Assembly: GCA_017618015.1 (NCBI GenBank)
Contig: JAFZVC010000061.1
Coordinates: 1 to 64,000 of the forward strand
DNA: 64,000 nucleotides
Source: Spirochaetaceae bacterium
Lineage (GTDB): Bacteria; Spirochaetota; Spirochaetia; Treponematales; Treponemataceae
Direction of reading: 5' to 3'
Part shown: positions 54,865 through 62,620 of the stretch, in pieces
Layout of the letters: each line of letters begins with the position of its first letter
Numbering within the stretch: the first letter of the stretch is position 1
Made by a program: the position numbers and the translations under genes
The notes under the pieces: generated by a model
Databases searched by the model: none
What the model saw: only the letters and a program-made list of their open reading frames with translations
Told to the model about the DNA's origin: nothing

Positions 54865-55902
54865 GTGATTCCGGAATCAACCGTACATATTACAGATAAA
54901 CCCCTCTCTTCTGCTGTAAGCCTTAGAGAGGGGTCTTTTGTCTTTGTCCGGGTAATCGGCGAGAAACCCGACGGAACATACACCGTTTCGTTCGAGGGCA
55001 GCCGATTCTCAGTCCGCGCGGACAAACCGATGAAAGCCGGAGACGCGTTCCCGGCAAAACTTACGACAGACGGAAGAAAGCTTATCCTTCTGCCAGATTT
55101 TAGCCGCGGTTTAAATCGTGCGGCGAATAATTCTAAAAACTTAAATAACTCCAATATCTTCGACATAAATAAACTTTCAGATACAGATGCAGCGCAGTAT
55201 TTCAATTCGCTTGGGCTTGTACCCGACGAGCTTTCGCGGCGTATCGTAAGCTTTATGCAGCTTATGGGAATACGGCTCGACACCGACAAGGCGGCTTTTA
55301 TCCGTGAGATAGCGAAGAAGTTTCCGGGGCACGAGCAGGAAGCTGCGGAAGCCGCCGTTATTCTGGAAGAAAAAGGGCTTCCTGTTACGGAAGAAGCGAT
55401 TGAGCGGCTTTTGGGCATGATTTCCGGGTGCGGTTCCGCTGATAACGGTTTTACAGCCGGGGTCAACGCCGCAGAAGAGGATGCAGAACACTGGATTATC
55501 ATTCCGTACGAGTACAAAGGCGTTGACGGCACAAGCGACAGTCTCAGCGAAGTTCGCGATAGTTCCGCCGGGCGCGACGGAATCGAATCGTTTTACGGCT
55601 CAATCTGCTTGTTGAAGGAGCCGGACGGAACTGTATCGCGTCTCAAACTGACCGCACGAAAAGGCGAGAAATTATTTTTGTTCAAAATTTACTTGAATTA
55701 CTGTATAAACAGGACTAAAATATACGAGTGTACTGTGGAGTTCTCGGTACAGCCACAAAACGGAAATCCCGGCAGAATAGCAGAAAAGCTGAAGACAGCG
55801 CTTGCGGGAGCCGCAGAAAAAATCATTGTTCGATACGAGCCGGATCCCGATATAATGTATCTTTCCGACAACGATATCGCGCTTGTAAGGGCGGAGGCAT
55901 GA
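54865..55902 (+). CDS. unknown protein with FliK-like C-terminal character
   Basis: 345 residues from a GTG with only a weak AAGG site. The N-terminal part (about 25-80) is beta-rich, the middle helical with LGLVPDELSRRIVSFMQLMGI, and the C-terminal third resembles the flagellar hook-length control domain in pattern only. The next gene encodes an FlhB-tail protein, and a similar pair (ylqG-ylqH) follows rplS in Bacillus, which supports a flagellar or export link. A terminator-like hairpin (54901-54933) lies inside the 5' coding part. Confidence 0.65.
   Translation: MIPESTVHITDKPLSSAVSLREGSFVFVRVIGEKPDGTYTVSFEGSRFSVRADKPMKAGDAFPAKLTTDGRKLILLPDFSRGLNRAANNSKNLNNSNIFDINKLSDTDAAQYFNSLGLVPDELSRRIVSFMQLMGIRLDTDKAAFIREIAKKFPGHEQEAAEAAVILEEKGLPVTEEAIERLLGMISGCGSADNGFTAGVNAAEEDAEHWIIIPYEYKGVDGTSDSLSEVRDSSAGRDGIESFYGSICLLKEPDGTVSRLKLTARKGEKLFLFKIYLNYCINRTKIYECTVEFSVQPQNGNPGRIAEKLKTALAGAAEKIIVRYEPDPDIMYLSDNDIALVRAEA
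54901..54942 (+). terminator. terminator-like hairpin inside the start of the FliK-like gene
   Basis: CCCCTCTC (54901-54908) pairs with GAGAGGGG (54926-54933), 17-nt loop, followed by TCTTTTGTC. It lies 36 nt into the predicted coding sequence and may act as an attenuator after the ribosomal operon. Confidence 0.5.
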
Positions 55903-56162
55903 TGGCTTCCACGAAAACGCCTGCAATGAAAGCTTCTGCCTTAGTTTACAATGAAGGTACGGAAGCTCCGATTATCGTTTATAACGGTGTCGCCGACATT
56001 GCCGACAAAATGATTGACATTGCAAGACAACATGATGTTCCTGTAGTTTACGAGCCGGAGACGGCGGAAATCCTTGCTTTATGCAAGGCGGGCGATTGTA
56101 TCCCTGTGGAAACATGGAAAGTCATGGCGGCTGTTTTTTCCGTTATAAGGGGGGAAAAGTGA
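55902..56162 (+). CDS. FlhB C-terminal-domain-like protein
   Basis: 86 residues corresponding to the cytoplasmic tail of FlhB/EscU export-gate proteins (ALVYNEGTEAPIIVYNGVADIADKMIDIARQHDVPVVYEP). The autocleavage motif NPTH is absent, as in stand-alone FlhB-tail homologues such as YlqH. ATGs at 55899 and 55902 both overlap the previous stop; 55902 is better spaced from GGAGG. May modulate flagellar export specificity; evidence is homology by eye. Confidence 0.82.
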   Translation: MASTKTPAMKASALVYNEGTEAPIIVYNGVADIADKMIDIARQHDVPVVYEPETAEILALCKAGDCIPVETWKVMAAVFSVIRGEK

Positions 56163-57388
56163 ATAACAAAACTGTTGTAAATACAATAAAGACTCGAGAT
56201 TTGAAGCTTGGAATGCGGTTTTCATCCCCCGTGTTCTTTGATGACGGTACGAATATGTTCCTTGCCGAGAACCGTCCTGTAAAGCAGTTCCATCTTGATG
56301 CGATAAAGCAGTGGAAAATACAGAAACTCGTTACATACGGCAGACTTATAGACTCTAACAACAAAGGCGATTTTACTTCCGACAGCCGGATTGATGATGT
56401 TGATGAAGTAGAGGAGCTTGATGGCCTTGAAGAACTGGAGGAGCTCCAGGAAGTTGATGGTCCGCAACGGTTAGATTCTTCTTTTACAGAACCTCTTTCC
56501 GGCATTTCTGGGTGCTACGACGAAGCTGTAAGTAACATGAAAAAAGTTTTCGCCGCCGCCGGTGAAAACCCTAACTCCGTACGGGCTGTCGTCGATTCGA
56601 CCGCCGATACGCTTTTCCGCACGATAAGACGCGACAGCTCTGGTTTCGTAAGCTTTATCCTGAACAAAGGAAGCAGCAATAAGTATCCTGCATCGGCGGT
56701 GAACATAGCGGTTTTAGCCGGAGCCGCCGCGTTCGCAATGGATCTTCCCGACAGAAAAATATGGCTCATAATTATAGCCGCGCTTCTTCACGACATTTAC
56801 ATGCCTTCCGTTCCGCAAGAAATAACGAACAAAAAAGGAAAGCTCACCTCATCTGAATTTGAGCTTCTTAAGATGCATACGGTACGCGGCGCGTCGTATA
56901 TCACTGATACATTGCTTTTACCAGATGATATAGCCACTGCGGTTCTGCAGCACCACGAGTATTACGGCGGCGGCGGATACCCTGAAGGTCGTTCTGGCAG
57001 CAACATCAACCTTGCCGCGCGCATAATCTCCGTTTGTGACGCGTTCGAAGCTATGATTTCCGAAAAACCGTACAGGAACGCTCTCATCGGGTACGAGGCT
57101 GTAAAAAGCCTGCTCGGCAAGGCAGGAAAGCAGTTTGACCCGGAAGTTGTAAGCTGCGTCGTAAAAAGCACTGGAGTCTATCCGTCCGGAACGCTCGTGC
57201 TTATGAGCAACATTTCTGTTGCCCGCGTCATAGAAAGCGAAGAAGATTCGTTTTTCCTGCCGGTCGTTAAGATTGTTGCAAAAGGTCACGGCGATATAGA
57301 GACTGGAACAGTCATAAAGCTTAGGGAACAGCGTTCAGTTTTTATAGTAAGACCGCTCAGCCGGGAAGAGGCTCAGAAATTTGCATAG
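56159..57388 (+). CDS. degenerate HD-GYP domain protein
   Basis: 409 residues from the GTG at 56159 after GGGGG, in a GTGA overlap with the previous stop. An acidic stretch (about 75-110) follows an N-terminal domain. The HD-GYP domain (about 170-370) keeps LLHDIY, HHEYYGGGGYPEG and FEAMISEKPYRNA and FDP, but the first metal-binding His (usually HSxxV) is replaced in PASAVNIAVLA, and the HDIGK Gly and Lys are changed. Cyclic-di-GMP hydrolysis is therefore uncertain; binding or scaffolding is possible. Confidence 0.88.
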   Translation: MNNKTVVNTIKTRDLKLGMRFSSPVFFDDGTNMFLAENRPVKQFHLDAIKQWKIQKLVTYGRLIDSNNKGDFTSDSRIDDVDEVEELDGLEELEELQEVDGPQRLDSSFTEPLSGISGCYDEAVSNMKKVFAAAGENPNSVRAVVDSTADTLFRTIRRDSSGFVSFILNKGSSNKYPASAVNIAVLAGAAAFAMDLPDRKIWLIIIAALLHDIYMPSVPQEITNKKGKLTSSEFELLKMHTVRGASYITDTLLLPDDIATAVLQHHEYYGGGGYPEGRSGSNINLAARIISVCDAFEAMISEKPYRNALIGYEAVKSLLGKAGKQFDPEVVSCVVKSTGVYPSGTLVLMSNISVARVIESEEDSFFLPVVKIVAKGHGDIETGTVIKLREQRSVFIVRPLSREEAQKFA

Positions 57389-57743
57389 CAGAGCGCGCGG
57401 TGCCGCTGGAGAACAAAAAGCCGCAGATTTCCTTGCCGGAAAAGGATATAGAATCGTCGAGCGAAACTGGAGGACAAGACGCGGCGAAATCAATATAATT
57501 GCGGATACCGGTGACACGATTGTGTTCGCGGAGGTGAAAACGCTGCCAAGCGGCAATCTTCAGACGCTCGAGAAGGAACTTGGACGTCTAAAGCAGAAAA
57601 GAATTGTTGAAACGGCTAAATGTTTTCTTTCCAAATATCGACAATATAACTGTAGGTACGTCAGGTTCGACGTTATTGTTGTTGATATGCCGGATTTTGA
57701 GTCTGTATATCACATAGAAAATGCGTTTTCGGAGTATGTATGA
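57381..57743 (+). CDS. YraN/UPF0102 endonuclease-fold protein
   Basis: 120 residues. RGAAGEQKAADFLAGKGYRIVERNWRTRRGEIN, then IVFAEVKT: the Glu...Asp...Glu-x-Lys arrangement of Holliday-junction-resolvase-like nucleases. Biological role still unclear in the family. Starts with TTG inside the end of the previous gene (8-bp overlap). Confidence 0.92.
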   Translation: MHSRARGAAGEQKAADFLAGKGYRIVERNWRTRRGEINIIADTGDTIVFAEVKTLPSGNLQTLEKELGRLKQKRIVETAKCFLSKYRQYNCRYVRFDVIVVDMPDFESVYHIENAFSEYV

Positions 57744-57925
57744 GTACGATCAGTAATGATAAATCTTCTGATCAAATAGTATCCGCAAAAATACTTGAGT
57801 TACGGCAGAAAATTCAGGATGAATCTTATGTTGATAATGCCGTGCAGCGTATTGCTCTTGTGCTTAGTCGCAGACTTGTTGAAAAACCGAGAGGTTTTAA
57901 GGAAGCTGTAAATGGATCATACTAA
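57740..57925 (+). CDS. small protein of unknown function
   Basis: 61 residues, hydrophilic and mostly helical (KILELRQKIQDESYVDNAVQRIALVLSRRL in part). It overlaps both neighbours by 4 and 14 bp in a tight operon, and the reading frame fits the spacing exactly, so it is probably real. No domain recognised. Confidence 0.65.
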   Translation: MSTISNDKSSDQIVSAKILELRQKIQDESYVDNAVQRIALVLSRRLVEKPRGFKEAVNGSY

Positions 57926-58355
57926 TGGCAGAAATCATGGCGGAAGACGTCAGTGGAATAATTCAAGGCGCGGTCAGGAACGGCGCGGAAGAAGGGAAGC
58001 TGCTGATAAAGAAGATATAGAAAACCAGGAAGCTATAAGAACTTTTAAGATGAACACACCGGAATGCCCGATGTGCGGAAAACCGATTGTAGAGCTTGGA
58101 AGCGCTCTTGCTGACAAGGATACAGGTGTGCCTGTTCATTTTGACTGTGTTCTCGATCAGCTTCAAAAGACAGAAAATATCGGTCCTGATCAGAAAATTG
58201 TCTATATCGGTCAAGGAAGATTCGGGGTCGTTGTGTTCCCGCAGCCGCATGACTCAAGGAATTTTTCTATCCAGAAGATTATAGAGTGGGAGCCGCGCGA
58301 CAAGAAATTTGAATGGCGCTCGGAAATCGCTGGACTTTATAGTCAGGTCAAATAA
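57912..58355 (+). CDS. small zinc-ribbon-like conserved hypothetical protein
   Basis: 147 residues. Basic Arg/Gly/Asn-rich N-terminus (1-35), then a treble-clef-like motif CPMCGKPI...HFDCV that could bind zinc, and a beta-rich C-terminal half (KIVYIGQGRFGVVVF, KKFEWRSEIAGLYS). The charged N-terminus could bind nucleic acid. Overlaps the preceding small gene by 14 bp. Function unknown. Confidence 0.72.
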   Translation: MDHTNGRNHGGRRQWNNSRRGQERRGRREAADKEDIENQEAIRTFKMNTPECPMCGKPIVELGSALADKDTGVPVHFDCVLDQLQKTENIGPDQKIVYIGQGRFGVVVFPQPHDSRNFSIQKIIEWEPRDKKFEWRSEIAGLYSQVK

Positions 58356-58370
58356 AAAGAAAAAAACTAT

Positions 58371-58438
58371 AAAAATCTCAAATCTCTTCAAAAATCTGTT
58401 TAAAAAAATTTGAATATGATGTATATTTTATACTAATC
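58371..58438 (+). promoter_or_regulatory. A/T-rich upstream region of the first EAL gene
   Basis: Contains AAAAATCTCAAAT (58371-58383), repeated 64-68 nt before the ATG of both EAL genes, and TATACT (58429-58434) 4 nt before the ATG. No Shine-Dalgarno. Possibly a leaderless or very short-leader promoter; no good -35 at 17 bp. Confidence 0.45.
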
Positions 58439-60427
58439 ATGCCAAATTTCCCAATGACGGTCATTTTTGACCTGTGTGCTATTGTCATACTGATAGTGAT
58501 CCTTGTTACGCTGGTGTTCCGTAAAGTTCTCAAGACGGGCGTGGATCGTTATCTTATTTCAATAGTTGTTATTGTTCTTGCAACGACGGTTGTAGATTTT
58601 GTTGGGGAATTGTTCAGCAAAGGTTTTTTCCCGCCGAAACAGGAGCTGAAGTGGGTATGTTATACCGTATATTACTTTTATTTCTTCTTACGGAACCTTC
58701 ACGCACCAATCTATCTTCTGTATATCATCAAAGCCTCAGAAATGTGGCACATGCTGCTGTCGAATAAGAGAATCGTGTTTATCGGCTTGATTCCGTTGAT
58801 AGTGAATACGGTAACAGTGCTGATTAATCCGTTTAATCACTGCATTTTTTCACTTGATGAAGTATTTGTAGACGGAGTTTTTGCTCATTTTAAATACGTG
58901 GACGGCTCTCTCATCATTATCCAGTATATCTGCAACGGAATATATATGGCGATGGGAATATCCATGCTCTTTTCGTACAGAAAGCTTTTCCGCCGCGACA
59001 AATTCTGCGCGCTCGTCGCTCTGTACCCGATTAACCTAGGCGCAATAACAATCCAGGCGCTTACAGGAGAGCTGCTCATAGAGATGCTCGCCGTATCGCT
59101 TGCGCTCCTTTTCCTTGTGATGACACTCCGTGATGAGGAAGGAATGCGCGACCCGATTTTGGGCGTTATGAACTACAGAAGTTTCAACAACGATATGCGG
59201 CGCATCCTTTTCGTACAGAAGCCGGTTAACATAATCCTTATAAACATACTGAACTGGAAGGCGGTTTACTCCATTCTGGGCAACGAAAACTCCATAGTAT
59301 TGCTGCGGCGGCTTAAGGCGAAGTTCGAGGAGATTTTCAGGAAGCATCACTTTGACCAGGTAATCTATTATCTGGAGCAGGGATTTTTCGCCGTGATTGA
59401 CGATAAGGCAACTCCAGAAAACTTACAGGCTGCTGCAGAGGCAGTGGACGAATACATCCTTGAGGATACGGTAATCAATCAGATTTTCATGGAGCTTAAC
59501 TCCGCTATCTGCTGCGTAAAATGCCCTACGGATTTTAACAAATACCCCGATTTCCTTAAGTTCGTAGAGGATTTCAGAAAATATATCACCGATACGAAAG
59601 GCGTTGCTGACGTAAAGTATATACAGGAAGATAAAGACTTCCAGCTTAAGAACGAGCTCCCGGAAATTATCGCGAACGCCATAATGGACAAAAGCTTCAC
59701 GATGTACTATCAGCCGATATATTCGCCGGAAAAGAAGGCGTTCATCGCAGCTGAGGCATTCGTAAGGCTCAAGACGGAAAAATACGGTTATATTCCGCCG
59801 GCTCTATTCATTAAAGAAGCGGAATCGTCCGGCTCAATCCACCAAATTTGGGACATAATCATTGAAAAGATCTGCAGTTTCGTCTCAAAGAACGAGCTTC
59901 GTGTCATCGGGTTCGAGCATATCGATATATACATTTCCGAGATTCAGTTCATGGAAACCGATTTTTCCGAAAAACTGCAGCGTGCGCTTCGTAAATACAG
60001 GGTAAGCCCATCCATGCTGACGTTCGAGCTTAAAGAAACGGCGATAATGAACGAGCAGCCCGCGTTCGTGCGCAACATCAAGCGGCTTGACGCTCTGGGA
60101 ATAAAATTCGCGCTTGATGATTACGGTGTCGGAACTTCGAACATGTGCAGAATCTCGCAGATGCCGATTTCTGTCGTTAAGATGGACCGGGAATTCATAA
60201 CGAAGACAGCAGCGGACAACAATAGCAGCATACTGAAGAACACGGTTTCGCTCATTAATGAAGCCGGCATGAAGACGCTCGCGGAGGGAGTCGAGGATGA
60301 AAAGACAGCCGAGCTCCTTATGGGCATGGGCTGCGATTTTCTGCAAGGATACTATTATTCAAAACCGCTTTCCGAGCAAGATTTCATGGAGAAATTCCAC
60401 AGCTATGCTGCGGACGAGCTCTTCTAA
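58439..60427 (+). CDS. 7TM protein with degenerate GGDEF and EAL domain (first of tandem pair)
   Basis: 662 residues. About seven membrane helices in the first ~235, a degenerate GGDEF domain (about 250-390; YLEQGFFAVI where GGDEF would be) and an EAL domain (about 410-655). EAL motif Glu439 (AEAFVRL), ELKET, DDYGVGTSN, KMDREF and AEGVE are present, but the metal-binding Asn of the fourth motif is Tyr498 (DIYISEIQF). Cyclic-di-GMP phosphodiesterase activity is therefore doubtful. The next gene is a close paralogue. Confidence 0.9.
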   Translation: MPNFPMTVIFDLCAIVILIVILVTLVFRKVLKTGVDRYLISIVVIVLATTVVDFVGELFSKGFFPPKQELKWVCYTVYYFYFFLRNLHAPIYLLYIIKASEMWHMLLSNKRIVFIGLIPLIVNTVTVLINPFNHCIFSLDEVFVDGVFAHFKYVDGSLIIIQYICNGIYMAMGISMLFSYRKLFRRDKFCALVALYPINLGAITIQALTGELLIEMLAVSLALLFLVMTLRDEEGMRDPILGVMNYRSFNNDMRRILFVQKPVNIILINILNWKAVYSILGNENSIVLLRRLKAKFEEIFRKHHFDQVIYYLEQGFFAVIDDKATPENLQAAAEAVDEYILEDTVINQIFMELNSAICCVKCPTDFNKYPDFLKFVEDFRKYITDTKGVADVKYIQEDKDFQLKNELPEIIANAIMDKSFTMYYQPIYSPEKKAFIAAEAFVRLKTEKYGYIPPALFIKEAESSGSIHQIWDIIIEKICSFVSKNELRVIGFEHIDIYISEIQFMETDFSEKLQRALRKYRVSPSMLTFELKETAIMNEQPAFVRNIKRLDALGIKFALDDYGVGTSNMCRISQMPISVVKMDREFITKTAADNNSSILKNTVSLINEAGMKTLAEGVEDEKTAELLMGMGCDFLQGYYYSKPLSEQDFMEKFHSYAADELF

Positions 60428-60462
60428 GCTAATTCTAAAAATATAAAAAAGATAATAAATTA

Positions 60463-60526
60463 AAAAATCTCAAATATCTATAAAAAACGCTTTAAAATAA
60501 TTCAATTATGGTTTATTATATTTAGT
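60463..60526 (+). promoter_or_regulatory. A/T-rich upstream region of the second EAL gene
   Basis: Repeats the AAAAATCTCAAAT element (60463-60475) and carries TATTAT (60514-60519) 7 nt before the ATG; no Shine-Dalgarno. The arrangement mirrors that of the first copy, so the promoter was duplicated with the gene. Confidence 0.5.
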
Positions 60527-62494
60527 ATGTTGGCAAATCTTTCACGAATCGTCGATTTTGACCTTTGCGCAATTATTGTATTTGTCGTAGTTCTCGTTAC
60601 CCTGCTGTTCCGCAAGATTTTAAAGACAGGTGCAGACCGTTATCTTGTAGGAGTAGTGATTGTTGGACTTCTTACTACAATTTTTGATTTTGTCGCCGAG
60701 CTTTTTGAGATGATTCCTGAAAACTTAAAGCCTGATTATTACATATTACGGGTCTTCGTCTGCTACGCCTATTTCTCGTTACGAAACCTTCATGCACCTA
60801 TTTATCTTCTGTATATCGTTAAGACATCTGAAACATGGCACATGCTCTCCGCGAAAAAAGGTCCTATCATTCTGGGATTCTTGCCCTTTGCCGTGGCGAC
60901 AGTAACCTTGTTCTCAAATCTTTTCACACATCAGGTTTTTAATATCAGTGCCGAGCTTATATATTCGCGCGGTTCCAGCCTTAATATAATTTACTGCTGC
61001 AACGGAATATATATGGCGATGGGCGTTTCGACTCTCGTGTCGTACAGGAAGCTTTTCCGGCGCGACAAATTCGTAGCGCTTTTGGCAATGTATCCGCTTA
61101 ATATGGCAGCTGTAATCGTGCAGCTTCTTTTGCCGGAATACCTTGTGGAAATGCTTGCTGTCTCGCTGGCGTGTCTGTTTATCGTTATGACGCTCCGCGA
61201 TGAAGAAGGAATGCGCGACCCGATTCTGGGCATAATGAACTACCGTAGTTTCAACAACGATATACGGCGTATTCTTTTCGTCCAGAAACCCGTCAACGTA
61301 ATGCTCATAAACATCGTCAACTGGAAGTCGATATATCAGATTCTCGGAAACGAGAACTCCATCGTGCTTTTGCGGCGGCTTAAGGCGAAGTTCGAGGAGA
61401 TTTTCAGGAAGAATCATCTTAACCATACGCTCTATTATCTGGAGCTTGGCTATTTCGCGGTCGTCGATGACAAGGCAACGCCCGAGAACATACAGGCGGC
61501 GGCAGAGGCTGTTGACGAATATATCCTTGAAGATATGGTAATCAACCAGATTTTCATTGAGCTCAACTCTACGATATGCTGCGTCAAATGCCCAGCGGAT
61601 TTTGACAAATATCCCGATTTTATTAAGTTCGTTGAAGATTTCAGGAAATATGTCACGGATACAAAAGGTGTCGCCACTGTAAGCGACATTGTCGCCGACA
61701 AGCAGTTCCTTCTCAAGAACGAGCTTCCAGAAATAATCGCGAACGCAATAATGAATAAAAGCTTTACGATGTACTACCAGCCGATCTATTCGCCAAAAAA
61801 GAAGGCATTCGTAGCGGCTGAAGCATTCGTAAGACTTAAGACGGAAAAGTACGGATATATTCCTCCGACACTTTTCATTAAAGAAGCAGAAACTTCTGGT
61901 GCGATTCATCAGTTGTGGGATATCCTTATAGACAACGTTTGTCGCTTTGTCTCAAAGAACGAATTGCGCGTTATCGGATTCGAACATATCGATATAAACA
62001 TATCAGAAGTTCAGTTTATGGAAACCGATTTTTCCGAGAAGCTTGAGCGTGCGTTGCGTAAATACAGGGTTCATCCTTCAATGCTTGCGTTCGAACTTAA
62101 AGAAACGGCGATAATGAATGATCAGCCAGCGTTCCTGCGAAACATAAAGCGCCTTGAAGCGTTGGGAATCCATTTTTCTCTTGATGATTACGGTACTGGA
62201 ACTTCGAATATGTGCAGGATTTCGCAGATGCCGATTTCTGTCGTTAAGATGGACCGTGAGTTCATAACGAAGACATCAGCGGACAGCAACAGCAACATCC
62301 TTAAGAACACTGTTTCGCTCATCAATGAAGCCGGCATGAAGACGCTCGCGGAGGGAATCGAGGATGAAAAGACCGCCGAGCTCCTTATGAGCATGGGCTG
62401 CGATTATCTGCAGGGATACTATTATTCCAAACCGCTTTCTGAACAAGATTTTATGGAGAAATTCCACAGCTATAACGCTGACGAACTTTTTTAG
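60527..62494 (+). CDS. 7TM protein with degenerate GGDEF and intact EAL domain (second of tandem pair)
   Basis: 655 residues, same architecture as the preceding gene and very similar from about residue 150 on; the first ~150 differ most, so the sensed signal may differ. The GGDEF site is again degenerate (YLELGYFAVV). The EAL domain keeps the Glu of AEAFVRL, ELKET, DDYGTGTSN, KMDREF, AEGIE and the metal-binding Asn491 in DINISEVQF, so it may be an active cyclic-di-GMP phosphodiesterase. Confidence 0.9.
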   Translation: MLANLSRIVDFDLCAIIVFVVVLVTLLFRKILKTGADRYLVGVVIVGLLTTIFDFVAELFEMIPENLKPDYYILRVFVCYAYFSLRNLHAPIYLLYIVKTSETWHMLSAKKGPIILGFLPFAVATVTLFSNLFTHQVFNISAELIYSRGSSLNIIYCCNGIYMAMGVSTLVSYRKLFRRDKFVALLAMYPLNMAAVIVQLLLPEYLVEMLAVSLACLFIVMTLRDEEGMRDPILGIMNYRSFNNDIRRILFVQKPVNVMLINIVNWKSIYQILGNENSIVLLRRLKAKFEEIFRKNHLNHTLYYLELGYFAVVDDKATPENIQAAAEAVDEYILEDMVINQIFIELNSTICCVKCPADFDKYPDFIKFVEDFRKYVTDTKGVATVSDIVADKQFLLKNELPEIIANAIMNKSFTMYYQPIYSPKKKAFVAAEAFVRLKTEKYGYIPPTLFIKEAETSGAIHQLWDILIDNVCRFVSKNELRVIGFEHIDINISEVQFMETDFSEKLERALRKYRVHPSMLAFELKETAIMNDQPAFLRNIKRLEALGIHFSLDDYGTGTSNMCRISQMPISVVKMDREFITKTSADSNSNILKNTVSLINEAGMKTLAEGIEDEKTAELLMSMGCDYLQGYYYSKPLSEQDFMEKFHSYNADELF

Positions 62495-62559
62495 CAGGCA
62501 GGGGTAAATCTTTAAAACTTTCTCACATTTTTTAGCTAAAATTTAGGTAAAATTAATAT

Positions 62560-62596
62560 TTGTGTGTTAGAATAATATCATAATACTGTTAACACA
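62560..62596 (+). promoter_or_regulatory. upstream region of the SPFH-like gene with inverted repeat
   Basis: TTGTGT (62560-62565) may be a -35 element; -10 candidates near 62581-62589 are ambiguous. A 7-bp inverted repeat TGTGTTA (62563-62569) and TAACACA (62590-62596) encloses the presumed spacer. GGAGG lies before the ATG. Confidence 0.4.
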
Positions 62597-62620
62597 ATAT
62601 TTTAAACGGAGGAAAATAAT

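Noticed and set aside
60914-61909. 331-codon frame on the minus strand
   Set aside because: Antisense to the second EAL gene; a similar antisense frame appears over the first copy only because the genes are paralogues.
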